A stretch of 47,213 nucleotides of DNA from Candidatus Nanosyncoccus nanoralicus (GTDB taxonomy: Bacteria > Patescibacteriota > Saccharimonadia > Saccharimonadales > Saccharimonadaceae): contig NZ_PRLL01000002.1 of NCBI RefSeq assembly GCF_004138405.1, positions 1 through 47,213 of the forward strand. The letters run 5' to 3'. A program made the position numbers and the translations under genes. The notes under the pieces are model-generated. The model saw only the letters and a program-made list of their open reading frames with translations, ran no database searches and was not told the origin of the DNA. This document shows, one piece after another, positions 14,688 to 24,778 of the stretch. Position 1 is the first letter of the stretch. The number at the start of each line of letters is the position of its first letter.

Positions 14688-17375
14688 ATGAAAGAGAATA
14701 AAAACAATCCAGAGAATCTAGACAATGAAAAAGTGAGTAAGGTTGGCGGTGTGCCAGATGCGACTGACGATAAAGGTGTAGATGAGACTATGGGTAAAAC
14801 CCCAGACTTGAAAGAGAAGAGACTTGAGGCTGACGAGAATGAAGTAGATGAGACTGAAGAAACGGAAGCTGGTGAAACAGAAGAAGATGTTCATGTTGGT
14901 GGTTTAACGGCAAGGCGAGCTGAGGACGGCGTAGAGGAATTGACGGTTGAGAATGTGATGGAAGACTCCTTCCTGCGTTACTCGATGTCAGTAATTATTG
15001 ACCGTGCACTGCCAGATGTGAGGGATGGTTTGAAGCCAGTACATCGTCGTATTCTTTATGCGATGTATAAAAATGGCTGGAAGGCTCCACATGCTACAGT
15101 AAAATCTGCACGTATCGTTGGTGAGGTGATGGGTAAGTACCACCCACACGGTGATTCGTCAATTTATGATGCTATGGTAAACTTGGCGCAGCCATGGAAG
15201 ATGCGTTATACCCTAGTGGAGGGGCAGGGTAACTTTGGTTCGATGGATGGTGATGATCCAGCGGCTTCCCGTTATACAGAGGCACGGATGGATAAGGTGG
15301 GAGCGGAGCTATTGTCTGATATTGAAAAAGAGACGGTTGATTTTCGTGATAACTTCGACGGTACAGAGAAAGAACCAGTAGTACTTCCTGCAGCGCTGCC
15401 AAATATTCTACTTAATGGCCAGATGGGTATTGCGGTCGGTATGGCTACAAATATTCCACCACATAACCTTGGGGAAGTTGTAGACGCTACCGTGTCGTTA
15501 ATCGACAATCCTGATGCAACGCTCGATGATTTATTGAAGCATGTAAAAGGTCCTGATTTTCCAACAGGTGCTGAGGTTTATGGTGGAGCGCCAATGAAGC
15601 AGGCTTATGCAACAGGTAAAGGTTCCGTGACTATCCGGGCGATTGCGGATATTGAAGAGCGTAAAAATGGTCGCTTTAATATTGTAATCACTGAAGTGCC
15701 ATATGGTATGAGTAAGGAATCTTTTATCGAGAAAGTTCGTCAATTAGTATTGGATAAAAAAATGACTCATATTGCTGACGCTAGGGATGAATCGGCACGA
15801 GGTAAGATTCGAGTAGTAGTAGAACTAAAAAAGGATGCTTATCCAAAGAAGATTTTGAATCAGTTATATAAGATGACTGATTTGCAGACGACTTTCCATT
15901 ATAATGTTTTGGCGTTAGTTAATGGTATCCAGCCTCGTATTATGGGATTGAAGGAAATTTTGGCGGAATTTATTAAGCATCGCCAGAAGGTGATTCGTCG
16001 CCGTATGGAGTATGATCTAAGGAAAGCAAAAGAGCGTGCTCACATCCTCGAAGGTTTAAAGATTGCTCTAGATAACATTGACGAAGTGATTAAAACTATT
16101 CGTGAATCTTATGATGATGCGGATAAACGCTTGATGGAACGTTTTGGTTTGTCTGAAATTCAGGCTGCAGCTATTTTGGCAATGCAACTTCGCCGCTTAC
16201 AAGGACTTGAACGAGATAAAATTGAAGCTGAACTCCAAGAATTAATGGCAATGATTGCAAAATATGAAGAAATTCTTGCCGATGAAGCAAAGGTGCTTGC
16301 TGTAGTTAAAGATGAGCTGTTGGCCATGAAAGAGAAGTATGGCGATAAACGTCGCAGTAAGGTGTTTAATCATGAGCTTGGTAAGTTCTCAGAAGAAGAA
16401 CTGATTCCTGAAGAGGAGAGTGTCGTTCTCTTGACAGCAGAGAACTACATTAAACGTGTGTCACAGACCGATTTCCATCGTCAGAACAGGGGTGGAAAAG
16501 GTAAACGAGGTATGACTACGAAAGAAGAAGATGTGATTTCGCAGATTATTACGGCTAATTCACATGATTTCTTGTATTTCTTTACTTCACAGGGACGAAT
16601 CTTCAAAATGAAGGCCTATGAAGTGCCGCAGGCTTCGTTGACTGCGAAGGGGACTGCAGCGGTGAACCTACTTAATATGCATCCAGACGAGAAAATTACG
16701 GAGATTATTAAGCATAGTGATGGAATCGATCCTGAGACGGGCTATCTCTTTATGGCAACCAAAAAAGGTACGATCAAAAAGACTGAAACAAAGAATTATA
16801 TGAACGTACGTTCAAATGGTTTGATTACGATTAAGTTGGATCCAGGAGATGAATTGAAGTGGGTGAAGGCAACAACGGGGAAGAATGATATTATTATTTC
16901 AACTTCAGCCGGTCAAGCAATCCGCTTTAATGAGGAAGATGTAAGGGCGATGGGCCGTTCAGCAATGGGGGTGCGTGGTATTAGGTTGAGGCCAAAAGAT
17001 GAAGTAGTGGGAATGGACGTAGTAACGGATCCAAAGCAGACTCTAATTGCAGTGTCAGCTAACGGTTACGGAAAAGCAACACTAGTTTCTAACTTCCCAA
17101 CGCATAAGCGTGGCGGTGTCGGAATTAAGGTGGCTTCCGTAACGGAGAAGACTGGTCCAATTGTGGCAGTACACACCTTAGATCCAGAAGCTTCAGAAGT
17201 AATTATGATGTCTAGTTTGGGTCAGGCAATTCGTGTAGCAGTTAAAGATATTCCGGTATTAGGTCGCGCAACTCAAGGAGTCAGAATTATGCGACTTGCA
17301 GATGACGATACGGTTGCATCGCTTGGGATTGTCTTGCCAGAAGATAAAGAAGAGGAATCTGAGGAAGAAGAGTAG
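14688..17375 (+). CDS. gyrA: DNA gyrase subunit A with acidic N-terminal extension
   Basis: 895 residues from the third of three adjacent ATGs (14682, 14685, 14688), the one spaced 7 nt from AAAGG. The cleavage-reunion domain starts at [21 protein letters not shown]; the catalytic Tyr is in [10 protein letters not shown]. The quinolone region reads [12 protein letters not shown], with the drug-sensitive Ser and Asp. The C-terminal wrapping domain carries QNRGGKG, a GyrA-box variant (QRRGGKG). Odd: about 90 residues precede SFLRYS, some 70 more than in E. coli, very rich in E, D and T, and the C-terminus ends in an acidic run. It is coupled to gyrB and ended by the hairpin at 17397. Confidence 0.95.
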   Translation: MKENKNNPENLDNEKVSKVGGVPDATDDKGVDETMGKTPDLKEKRLEADENEVDETEETEAGETEEDVHVGGLTARRAEDGVEELTVENVMEDSFLRYSMSVIIDRALPDVRDGLKPVHRRILYAMYKNGWKAPHATVKSARIVGEVMGKYHPHGDSSIYDAMVNLAQPWKMRYTLVEGQGNFGSMDGDDPAASRYTEARMDKVGAELLSDIEKETVDFRDNFDGTEKEPVVLPAALPNILLNGQMGIAVGMATNIPPHNLGEVVDATVSLIDNPDATLDDLLKHVKGPDFPTGAEVYGGAPMKQAYATGKGSVTIRAIADIEERKNGRFNIVITEVPYGMSKESFIEKVRQLVLDKKMTHIADARDESARGKIRVVVELKKDAYPKKILNQLYKMTDLQTTFHYNVLALVNGIQPRIMGLKEILAEFIKHRQKVIRRRMEYDLRKAKERAHILEGLKIALDNIDEVIKTIRESYDDADKRLMERFGLSEIQAAAILAMQLRRLQGLERDKIEAELQELMAMIAKYEEILADEAKVLAVVKDELLAMKEKYGDKRRSKVFNHELGKFSEEELIPEEESVVLLTAENYIKRVSQTDFHRQNRGGKGKRGMTTKEEDVISQIITANSHDFLYFFTSQGRIFKMKAYEVPQASLTAKGTAAVNLLNMHPDEKITEIIKHSDGIDPETGYLFMATKKGTIKKTETKNYMNVRSNGLITIKLDPGDELKWVKATTGKNDIIISTSAGQAIRFNEEDVRAMGRSAMGVRGIRLRPKDEVVGMDVVTDPKQTLIAVSANGYGKATLVSNFPTHKRGGVGIKVASVTEKTGPIVAVHTLDPEASEVIMMSSLGQAIRVAVKDIPVLGRATQGVRIMRLADDDTVASLGIVLPEDKEEESEEEE

Positions 17376-17396
17376 AAATATTAATCTCTAAATATT

Positions 17397-17429
17397 TAAA
17401 AAATACTCCGGAAACGGGGTATTTTTTAT
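17397..17429 (+). terminator. Terminator of gyrBA
   Basis: AAAATACTCCG-GAAA-CGGGGTATTTT hairpin followed by a T run. Confidence 0.85.
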
Positions 17430-17465
17430 GTAATTCATTGGAGGTATTGGCGTGAAAAAAGTATA

Positions 17466-17502
17466 GATATCTTGCTTATGCATTAAAATATCTTGCTTAT
17501 GA
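17466..17502 (+). repeat. Second pair of ATATCTTGCTTATG repeats
   Basis: GATATCTTGCTTATG (17466-17480) and ATATCTTGCTTATGA (17488-17502). It matches the pair at 6435-6468 and stands ~120 nt before the surface-protein gene. Confidence 0.6.
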
Positions 17503-17622
17503 CAAAGTGAAAAAATGAAGATTTTACCCCTGTAAAATAAAAAAATAAAATGGTAATGTTTGCGTATTTTGAGGACTCCGTGTTAAGGTGTGGGCAAAAG
17601 AAATCTAAGTGAGGTAAAGAAA

Positions 17623-19173
17623 ATGAATGAACACATCAGAAATACCAAAAAAGGCGCCACGGCGACAGCTGGTGTAATAAGGAGAAATTATATTGGTGCG
17701 GGGCTATTAACGGTGGCGACAAGCGCGGTAATGGCAATGAATTTTAGTGTACCGACAATGGCGACGAATAAAATGCTGTCAATGAATGCAAATGTGCCAA
17801 ATCAAGAACATCCAAATGTGCCAGAAGGAAATTGGGAGATTGAACCTCTAAAATCATTACCACCAAAATACGACGGACATATTCACTTGCCAGTGCCTTT
17901 TGTAGACGGGAAACTTGCGGTAAGTCTTGATCGAATTGATAGAACAAATAGCCAGATTGAGTTTTCAATTAGTAAGAAATGGCTAGGCCAGCATAAGATT
18001 AAGAGAATTGGATTTGCATCGGTTAGATGGTATGGCTTTGCAATTGATAATGCTGGTTTATATGAGGCGAATAAATTTGATGACGAATGGACGACAAAAT
18101 TATTAGCCAGTAAATTCGATTATGAAGAGATTAAAGATCGTCATGATACAGGCGAACGTTACTTTTGGATTAAACCAACCTTCGATCTATTTTATGAATG
18201 GTCAAATGATGTTGTGTTTATGGTGCAGTTAGATGATGGTCAATATTACAATGGTCGTGTTCTCTTTAAAGATGACTGCATGGGGGAATGGTACCCTGGA
18301 AAAGACTGTAGAGTTAAAAGTTTTGATACGACAAAGACATCGTGGAATGTGAGATATGCAGTGCATGATGCTCCAAGGAAATATCAAGAAGGGATGAAGT
18401 TAAAAGCAGAGGATGGCTATCTGAATAGTGATGCGGTCACTGAAAAGAAGGAAAATGAAACACGTCCAGAAGAGCCAAAAAAGCCTGATACTCCAAAGAA
18501 CCCTAATGGGAAGAAGGAGCCTGAGGGGTCAAAGAAACCTGATACTCCAAAAGTTCCTGACGAGAAGAAAATATCTGAGGAATCAAAGAAGCCTGAAAAA
18601 CAAGATGAAACTACAAAAAAGGAAAATTCAGGAGATTCAAAAGAATCTGAGAAAACGGATAAAAAGACAGAAGGGGAGCCTAAAAATAAGGCCGGTGAAT
18701 TAGCTGAGAAGAAAAAAGAGGAAGGGGGAGCTAAGAATAAGGAAGAAATAAATAAAGAAGATAAAGTAAATGAGCATCATGATGTGGTGGTAGAAAAACC
18801 ACAAACTAATCTTGGGGAAGTAAAAAATACAGATTACATAAAAGATAGAAAGAGAAACAATGTGTCGGTGTTAGCTGCGGAGAAGAACACTGAAGATGGA
18901 AATAATTCTGATACAGAAAATGATACGAAAACTGAGATAGAGGTAGAAAACGAGGCGGGCACTATATCTCAGGATGATAAGGATCAGAGTAAAGAATTAG
19001 GTAATAATAATGATAACAGCCTGAATGAGGTACCAAAATTAGGTGAAATTAAAAAGGAAAATACTGGAATCTCATTATGGTGGGCTTGGTTTATCGGAGG
19101 CACAGTCTTAGGTGCCATACTTCATAAGATCTTCTTCTCAATTCGTTCAAAAAAGAAATCTATTTCAAACTAG
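17623..19173 (+). CDS. Stalked, membrane-anchored surface protein
   Basis: 516 residues from ATG 17623, which has GTGAGGT upstream (an in-frame GTG at 17590 is an alternative). It opens with a signal-like segment: RRN, hydrophobic IGAGLLTVATSAVMAM, then polar NFSVPTMATNK. A ~210-residue globular domain of unknown family follows, with two Cys 12 apart (DDCMGEWYPGKDC), possibly disulfide-bonded. About 200 residues rich in K, E, P and N form a stalk with imperfect KKPDTPK repeats. The end is ENTG, a hydrophobic helix (ISLWWAWFIGGTVLGAIL), and a basic tail (RSKKKS), like a sortase signal without a clear LPxTG. It is likely displayed on the cell surface and could mediate host contact (inference). 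Confidence 0.75.
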   Translation: MNEHIRNTKKGATATAGVIRRNYIGAGLLTVATSAVMAMNFSVPTMATNKMLSMNANVPNQEHPNVPEGNWEIEPLKSLPPKYDGHIHLPVPFVDGKLAVSLDRIDRTNSQIEFSISKKWLGQHKIKRIGFASVRWYGFAIDNAGLYEANKFDDEWTTKLLASKFDYEEIKDRHDTGERYFWIKPTFDLFYEWSNDVVFMVQLDDGQYYNGRVLFKDDCMGEWYPGKDCRVKSFDTTKTSWNVRYAVHDAPRKYQEGMKLKAEDGYLNSDAVTEKKENETRPEEPKKPDTPKNPNGKKEPEGSKKPDTPKVPDEKKISEESKKPEKQDETTKKENSGDSKESEKTDKKTEGEPKNKAGELAEKKKEEGGAKNKEEINKEDKVNEHHDVVVEKPQTNLGEVKNTDYIKDRKRNNVSVLAAEKNTEDGNNSDTENDTKTEIEVENEAGTISQDDKDQSKELGNNNDNSLNEVPKLGEIKKENTGISLWWAWFIGGTVLGAILHKIFFSIRSKKKSISN

Positions 19174-19370
19174 AACGATAGCCGGCGATAGCTCTCTCTT
19201 CATAGCAAAAATCTCTCAACATATCGTCGGTGAATTGAGAAGAAGTGCACCTTAAAAGATTCTATATCCTGCTATAGGTATTACACCTATAATCTTTATA
19301 GAGAATTATAGCCGTCAGTGATGATGGCTATAATTTTGGTTCAGAAGAAAATATGTGATAGAATAGGCTT
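19174..19370 (+). other. Intergenic region with stacked hairpins
   Basis: Holds TATAGGT/ACCTATA (about 19274-19292) and a strong AATTATAGCC/GGCTATAATT hairpin (19304-19313 with 19326-19335), followed by TTGG rather than a T run. They may end or stabilise the surface-protein mRNA. The promoter of the next gene follows: TTGGTT (19336-19341), 17 bp, TAGAAT (19359-19364). Confidence 0.5.
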
Positions 19371-19823
19371 ATGGAAAGCCTTTATGTTTTTTTGGCATTT
19401 ATCTTAGGTTGGTTTGTTGCTCAGATTTTGAAGTTAATTTTCTTTATTATTAAGAAGCGGGGCAGAACAACATTTCAGGATGTTATATATTATATGGTGA
19501 AATCTGGGGGTATGCCGTCTGGACATACAGCAAGTTTTACAGCAGTGACGATGACGATAGGTTATGTTAGTGGTTTTACTTCGACAATTTTTGCGCTTGC
19601 AGTATGTAATACCTTGATTATTATATATGATGCAATCAATGTAAGACATTCGGTTGGAGAACATGGGGAAGTGTTGAATAAATTAATTGCGGACAAGAAT
19701 AAAGCAGAGGGAAGTAAAATTAAGAAGCTTCGTGTGGTTGAGGGGCATACGATGGCAGAGGCTGCGGTGGGATTTATATTGGGAATTTCAATTGCAACGA
19801 TGATTAAAATCTTCTGTTTATAG
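19371..19823 (+). CDS. Divergent PAP2 family (DUF212/YuiD-like) membrane protein
   Basis: 150 residues with three to four membrane helices. GGMPSGHTASFTAV, YDAINVRHSVGEHGEVLNKL and EGHTMAEAAVGFILGI are the three conserved blocks of the divergent PAP2 family. They resemble the acid phosphatase motifs KX6RP-PSGH-SRX5HX3D, but with the Arg-His pair in a different setting (VRHSVGEH). A lipid phosphatase role is assumed for the family but not proven. TAGAAT ends 6 nt before the ATG, so the mRNA is predicted to be leaderless. Confidence 0.9.
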   Translation: MESLYVFLAFILGWFVAQILKLIFFIIKKRGRTTFQDVIYYMVKSGGMPSGHTASFTAVTMTIGYVSGFTSTIFALAVCNTLIIIYDAINVRHSVGEHGEVLNKLIADKNKAEGSKIKKLRVVEGHTMAEAAVGFILGISIATMIKIFCL

Positions 19824-19894
19824 GCTAAAATGAGGGCTTTAAAGGTAAAAAGAAAGAAAAGTTAAAAAAATATAAAAAAAGTCCGAGAAATGTA

Positions 19895-19923
19895 TTGACA
19901 GTTTGGTTTAAGTAATCTATTAT
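19895..19923 (+). promoter_or_regulatory. 16S rRNA promoter
   Basis: TTGACA (19895-19900), 17-bp spacer, TATTAT (19918-19923). The start at ~19930 leaves a ~185-nt pre-16S leader. Confidence 0.8.
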
Positions 19924-19984
19924 TAGAGCATACAAATGCTGCGAGATAGATAAGATAACTCTGTGCTTTTGGAAAATGAAATTT

Positions 19985-20004
19985 AACAATTCAGTTGTGC
20001 AATT
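19985..20004 (+). other. 5' arm of the pre-16S processing stem
   Basis: AACAATTCAGTTGTGCAATT pairs with AATTGCACAACTGAGTTGTT at 21779-21798; 19 of 20 positions are Watson-Crick and the other is a G:U. The stem loops out the whole 16S, as RNase III stems do in other bacteria. Confidence 0.85.
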
Positions 20005-20112
20005 TGAAATGGTAAATATGTGTGATTTTTATAATCATACGAAATCCATTTCTTTCATCGTCAGTTTTATTTTTATTTGAGTTTTCAAATTTAATATTCA
20101 AGGTCTTTTGAC

Positions 20113-21642
<1,530 letters not shown>

Positions 21643-21778
21643 TAGAGAAGGATTTGATGAGCATTAAGTAGTAATATTTAATGTATCTAGGTCGGTCGTA
21701 ATTGTGTTAATTAAGCTTAGAACACAATATAGCTTACGTAAGTAAGATACGATTTACAGCTTACTGTTACTTTCGATG

Positions 21779-21798
21779 AATTGCACAACTGAGTTGTT
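21779..21798 (+). other. 3' arm of the pre-16S processing stem
   Basis: Partner of 19985-20004. A further hairpin, ATTGTGTT/AACACAAT, lies between the 16S end and this arm (about 21700-21729). Confidence 0.85.
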
Positions 21799-21804
21799 AA
21801 GGAG

Positions 21805-21827
21805 AACCTCCGTAAGGGGGGTTTTTT
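21805..21827 (+). terminator. Terminator of the 16S unit
   Basis: AACCTCC-GTAAG-GGGGGTT followed by TTTTT. It closes the transcript about 165 nt after the 16S, before any 23S. Confidence 0.85.
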
Positions 21828-21855
21828 GATTTTCTGTGTATGATATACTGTTTGT

Positions 21856-22536
21856 ATGATAGAGAAAAAGCTGCTAGAGCTAGAAGATTTTTTATTAGAG
21901 TTTTATGGGGAAGAAAATATAGAGCTAGTTATTTCAGAGGCGGCTAGTATTCTTGGGGTTTTGATTGGAATTAAGCCTGCTGCATTACTTGTAAACGATG
22001 TGATGGAAGACGGTCGGATGCTACTTGATGGCGGCACTCTAAAAAATATTTTAGAAGAGCTTGGAATAAAAATAACTATTGGCAATGTCAGTAAGTTTGC
22101 TGTTCATAAAAATAATAAAAGGATGGCAGACTCTTTGTATGAGGGGGATGAATTTATTTATATTTCGATCGATGATAGTTTATGCGATCAATTAAAGAAA
22201 AACTACTTAGTGGTGACTGATTTAACTGAAGACGGGGTAGTGGCTGAAAAAGATAGAAACGAGTGGAATGAGGCAAATCTTCGTGTGGGAAAATTGCTTG
22301 GATATCCGGAGACGGCGGTTCTAGAATATATTAAGACGTCTGGAGATGTATCTTATATGAAAAGTGAAAAGCGTCGGAAAAGGATGGCGCGTAATCGCTA
22401 CTATGCACATAGCGAGAAGTTTGAGGATGATGAATTCAGAAAATATGACCTACCGCTTAATCAAGCTATTTTGAAGTATCTGCCAAGAATTGCAAAGAGT
22501 ATGCAAGCGGACTTAAAAAAGAGATGGTTGGACTAA
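21856..22536 (+). CDS. Conserved-looking hypothetical protein
   Basis: 226 residues, soluble, no signal. I do not recognise the family. Residues 1-130 alternate helices and strands (ISEAASILGVLIGIKPAALLVND; FAVHKNNKRMADSLYEGDEFIYISID). The C-terminal third has NLRVGKLLGYPETAVLEYI and a basic, aromatic-rich block (KRRKRMARNRYYAHSEKF) ending in YDLPLNQAILKYLPRIAKSM. These dense motifs look conserved and could bind nucleic acid. TATACT ends 6 nt before the ATG (leaderless). It stands alone between the 16S terminator and the antiporter gene. Confidence 0.75.
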   Translation: MIEKKLLELEDFLLEFYGEENIELVISEAASILGVLIGIKPAALLVNDVMEDGRMLLDGGTLKNILEELGIKITIGNVSKFAVHKNNKRMADSLYEGDEFIYISIDDSLCDQLKKNYLVVTDLTEDGVVAEKDRNEWNEANLRVGKLLGYPETAVLEYIKTSGDVSYMKSEKRRKRMARNRYYAHSEKFEDDEFRKYDLPLNQAILKYLPRIAKSMQADLKKRWLD

Positions 22537-22590
22537 TCTAATTTTCTTGTGGTAAAATAGTAAGAGTTTAAAGGGAGAATAAAAAATAAA

Positions 22591-23562
22591 ATGGGTCTTT
22601 TGATCAACCTGGCATTGCTGCTTATAGGCTTTGTCTTTCTAATTAAAGGGGCGGATATTTTTGTGGATGGGGCTAGTGATACGGCTAGAAAATTTCGTGT
22701 ACCAAAGATGCTGATTGGATTAACGATTGTTTCTTTCGGAACGAGTGCGCCGGAGTTTGCAGTGAGTATCCAATCTATTTTATCGGGGAAGGGTGATATT
22801 CTTTTGGGGAATGTAGTAGGTAGTAATATACTTAATATCTTATTAATTCTAGGAATATCCTCTTTGGTAGGAACCTTGAGAGTAAATACGGCAACCGTAA
22901 AGAAGGAGATTCCAGTACTAGTCTTAATTACGTTAGCATTTGCAGCGCTTCTATCAGATAAAATCTTTGGCTTAGCTGAGAATGTATTTACACGTCAAGA
23001 TGGTATTGTATTGTTGTTATTCTTCTGTATTTTTATCTACTATTTGATTGGGATGGCTCGTAAAAAAGATACTAATGAAGAAGAGAATAAGGACGAAAAG
23101 CCAGTTAAGTTGGTGAAGGCACTCTTGATGATCGTAATTGGGCTTTTTGGTATTGTTCTTGGTAGTGATTTTGTAGTTAAAGGGGCTTCGGAAATTGCGG
23201 CAACATTTGGCGTGAGTCAAAGGATTATTTCACTCACTATTGTGGCACTTGGCACCTCGCTGCCTGAGCTAGTAACTTCAGTAATTGCTACAAAGAAAGG
23301 TGAGTATGATATTGCAATCGGTAATATTGTCGGATCAAATATCTTCAATATTGGTATTGTAGCGGGCCTTCCGGTGGCAATTTTTGGTGGAGTAGGGGGT
23401 GGTGCATTCTCATATATTGATATTATTGCCTTAATCATATCAGCCGTAGTATTATTCTTCTTTGCTAGACATGGTGGAAGAATTGGATACAAGAAGGGAA
23501 TTATCTTTTTACTAATGTTTGCAGCATATTATGGATATGTGATGATGGGGAGTTTTGCATAG
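22591..23562 (+). CDS. Calcium/sodium antiporter (CaCA, YrbG-like)
   Basis: 323 residues, about ten membrane helices in two inverted halves. Each half carries the alpha-repeat: GLTIVSFGTSAPEFAVS with GNVVGSNILNI, and SLTIVALGTSLPELVTS with GNIVGSNIFNI. The acidic residues in SAPE and SLPE bind the cation. The protein exchanges Ca2+ for Na+ or H+ across the membrane. A charged cytoplasmic loop (KDTNEEENKDEKP) links the halves. AAAGGGAG upstream serves as ribosome binding site. The SpoU methylase gene starts 3 nt after its stop, so the two are co-transcribed. Confidence 0.93.
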   Translation: MGLLINLALLLIGFVFLIKGADIFVDGASDTARKFRVPKMLIGLTIVSFGTSAPEFAVSIQSILSGKGDILLGNVVGSNILNILLILGISSLVGTLRVNTATVKKEIPVLVLITLAFAALLSDKIFGLAENVFTRQDGIVLLLFFCIFIYYLIGMARKKDTNEEENKDEKPVKLVKALLMIVIGLFGIVLGSDFVVKGASEIAATFGVSQRIISLTIVALGTSLPELVTSVIATKKGEYDIAIGNIVGSNIFNIGIVAGLPVAIFGGVGGGAFSYIDIIALIISAVVLFFFARHGGRIGYKKGIIFLLMFAAYYGYVMMGSFA

Positions 23563-23565
23563 GAA

Positions 23566-24117
23566 ATGGAAGATTTTGAGCTTGATCCGACGCTTGATAC
23601 TCGAAACCTAAGAGATGAATTTAAGGGGTTGTCTAATGAGGCGGTGAAAAACAATTTAGACGAGAAACGGGTGAGCTTAGAAATTGCGATTGAGAATGTG
23701 GACCATGATTTTAATGTAGGGACAATTGTTCGATCGGCGAATAACTTTAATGTTCAGGCTGTACACATTATTGGAAAGAAGAAATATAATAGGCGCGGTG
23801 CAATGTGTACAGACAAGTATTTGACGATTAAATACTGGTCGGAAGTGAAAGACTTCATGGATGATCAGAGGAGGCGACACAGAGATGTGGTGGCAATTGA
23901 GAATAATACTGAACGCGCTAAGCCTATACATGATAAAAAATTTGTTCAAGAAACTACTTTAGTTTTTGGAAGTGAAGGGAATGGCATTAGTAGTGAATTA
24001 TTAGAAAAAGCTGATGATGTTCGTTATATAGAATCGCTGGGATCAACAAGATCTTTGAATGTGGGGGTAGCGGCTGGGGTAGCTATGTATGAGTGGGTTA
24101 GGCAGCAGGTTCTATAA
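23566..24117 (+). CDS. SpoU/TrmH-family RNA 2'-O-ribose methyltransferase
   Basis: 183 residues with the three SpoU motifs: FNVGTIVRSANNFNVQAVHIIG (motif 1, Asn and Arg), LVFGSEGNGISSELLEKAD (motif 2) and IESLGSTRSLNVGVAAGVAMYE (motif 3). They build the trefoil-knot S-adenosylmethionine site. The target, a tRNA or rRNA ribose, cannot be told. A short N-terminal extension (~40 residues) is charged. Tightly linked to the antiporter gene; the bidirectional hairpin at 24124 ends the unit. Confidence 0.92.
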   Translation: MEDFELDPTLDTRNLRDEFKGLSNEAVKNNLDEKRVSLEIAIENVDHDFNVGTIVRSANNFNVQAVHIIGKKKYNRRGAMCTDKYLTIKYWSEVKDFMDDQRRRHRDVVAIENNTERAKPIHDKKFVQETTLVFGSEGNGISSELLEKADDVRYIESLGSTRSLNVGVAAGVAMYEWVRQQVL

Positions 24118-24123
24118 AATAAA

Positions 24124-24152
24124 ATACTCGTCGATTTGATGAGTATCTTATT
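24124..24152. terminator. Bidirectional terminator
   Basis: ATACTC pairs with GAGTAT, extended by inner pairs, with A runs before and T-rich sequence after. It lies between two convergent genes. Confidence 0.65.
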
Positions 24153-24168
24153 TGTTGGTAAGGATTAG

Positions 24169-24402
24169 TTACCTTTTGAATAAAAGACTAACGAGGATGG
24201 TAAGGAAGAAGGTGTGTAGGTTTGCGGTGACAGCAAGGCCTAATCCAACGCCAATAAGGCCCCAAAACTTTACACGATCATAAGAAGAGACACCACTAAG
24301 CATATTGTCGGAAATAACTTGATATTTAGCGACGACAAGACCGCTGAGAGTGGTAATTATGAGGCCGATGAGCATCCAACCAAAACTAAAATTCCATTGC
24401 AT
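24169..24402 (-). CDS. Small two-helix membrane protein
   Basis: 77 residues (MQWNFSFGWMLIGLIITTLS...). Two hydrophobic segments (MLIGLIITTLSGLVVA and LIGVGLGLAVTANLHTFFLTILVSLLF) flank a short polar loop with SGVSSYDRVKFW. The longer ORF would start at 24420, but TATAAT lies within that extension, 6 nt before ATG 24402. The sequence around this start is almost identical to that of map (TTATAATTTA(C/T)CCATG). Function unknown; by pattern it resembles small membrane proteins near secretion genes, but no such genes are adjacent. Confidence 0.7.
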   Translation of the reverse strand: MQWNFSFGWMLIGLIITTLSGLVVAKYQVISDNMLSGVSSYDRVKFWGLIGVGLGLAVTANLHTFFLTILVSLLFKR

Positions 24403-24444
24403 GGGTAAATTATAACACAATGTAAAACTAATCTAGGTTTGATA

Positions 24445-24473
24445 TTGATTTTTCTGAATAGATAGGGTAGAAT
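24445..24473 (+). promoter_or_regulatory. tRNA-Ile promoter
   Basis: TTGATT (24445-24450), 17-bp spacer, TAGAAT (24468-24473), 11 nt before the tRNA. Confidence 0.7.
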
Positions 24474-24484
24474 GGAGAGGTATT

Positions 24485-24561
24485 GGGGATATAGCTCAGC
24501 TGGTTAGAGCGCGTCACTGATAATGACGAGGTCTGTGGTTCAAGTCCACATATCCCCACCA
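24485..24561 (+). tRNA. tRNA-Ile (GAT)
   Basis: Full cloverleaf: GGGGATA/TATCCCC acceptor, D-arm GCTC...GAGC, anticodon arm CGTCA-CTGATAA-TGACG, T-arm TGTGG-TTCAAGT-CCACA, CCA encoded. In most bacteria this tRNA sits in the 16S-23S spacer; here it is a separate gene 2.8 kb after the 16S. Confidence 0.97.
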
Positions 24562-24570
24562 CAGCAATGG

Positions 24571-24590
24571 ATCGCGAGAGCGATTTTTTT
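24571..24590 (+). terminator. Terminator of tRNA-Ile
   Basis: ATCGC-GAGA-GCGAT followed by T6. Confidence 0.85.
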
Positions 24591-24689
24591 GTTGCTTTAA
24601 TTTTTAGACGTAGAACAGATGACTGTTTTTTATACATTGAGAGAGTATATTGAAACTAATTTATAGATAGTAAAAGAGGGGAAGAAAGC

Positions 24690-24718
24690 ATAAAAAAAGA
24701 CCGAAACGGTCTAATTTT
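24690..24718 (-). terminator. Terminator of the tRNA-Ala/minihelix transcript
   Basis: On the minus strand AGACCG-TTT-CGGTCT followed by T6. It starts a few bases after the ACCA end of the minihelix. Confidence 0.85.
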
Positions 24719-24719
24719 T

Positions 24720-24755
24720 TGGTGGAGTATTTAGCGGGGGGACGCTAAATACCCC
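24720..24755 (-). ncRNA. tRNA-Ala-like minihelix with CCA end
   Basis: On the minus strand, 5'-GGGGTATTTAGCG, a six-base loop TCCCCC, then CGCTAAATACTCC and ACCA. The 13-bp stem is fully paired; its only wobble is G3:U70 at the place that identifies alanine tRNA. The end (CTCC-ACCA) copies tRNA-Ala. There is no D-arm or anticodon arm. It lies 23 nt downstream of tRNA-Ala in the same transcript, separated by a palindromic linker (CTGATTA/TAATCAG), and the terminator follows at once. A 12-13 bp alanine minihelix is a known in vitro substrate of alanyl-tRNA synthetase and RNase P. Function here is unknown; it could be a tRNA deletion remnant. Confidence 0.65.
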
Positions 24756-24778
24756 ATGGCTGATTATTAATCAGGAAA

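Noticed and set aside
18428..18703. 91-codon plus-strand ORF rich in K and R
   Set aside because: A shifted frame of the K/E/P stalk of the surface protein; low-complexity DNA keeps several frames open.
24428..24637. 69-codon minus-strand ORF
   Set aside because: It is antisense to tRNA-Ile and its promoter; proteins of this GLEPQT type are well-known artefacts of tRNA genes.
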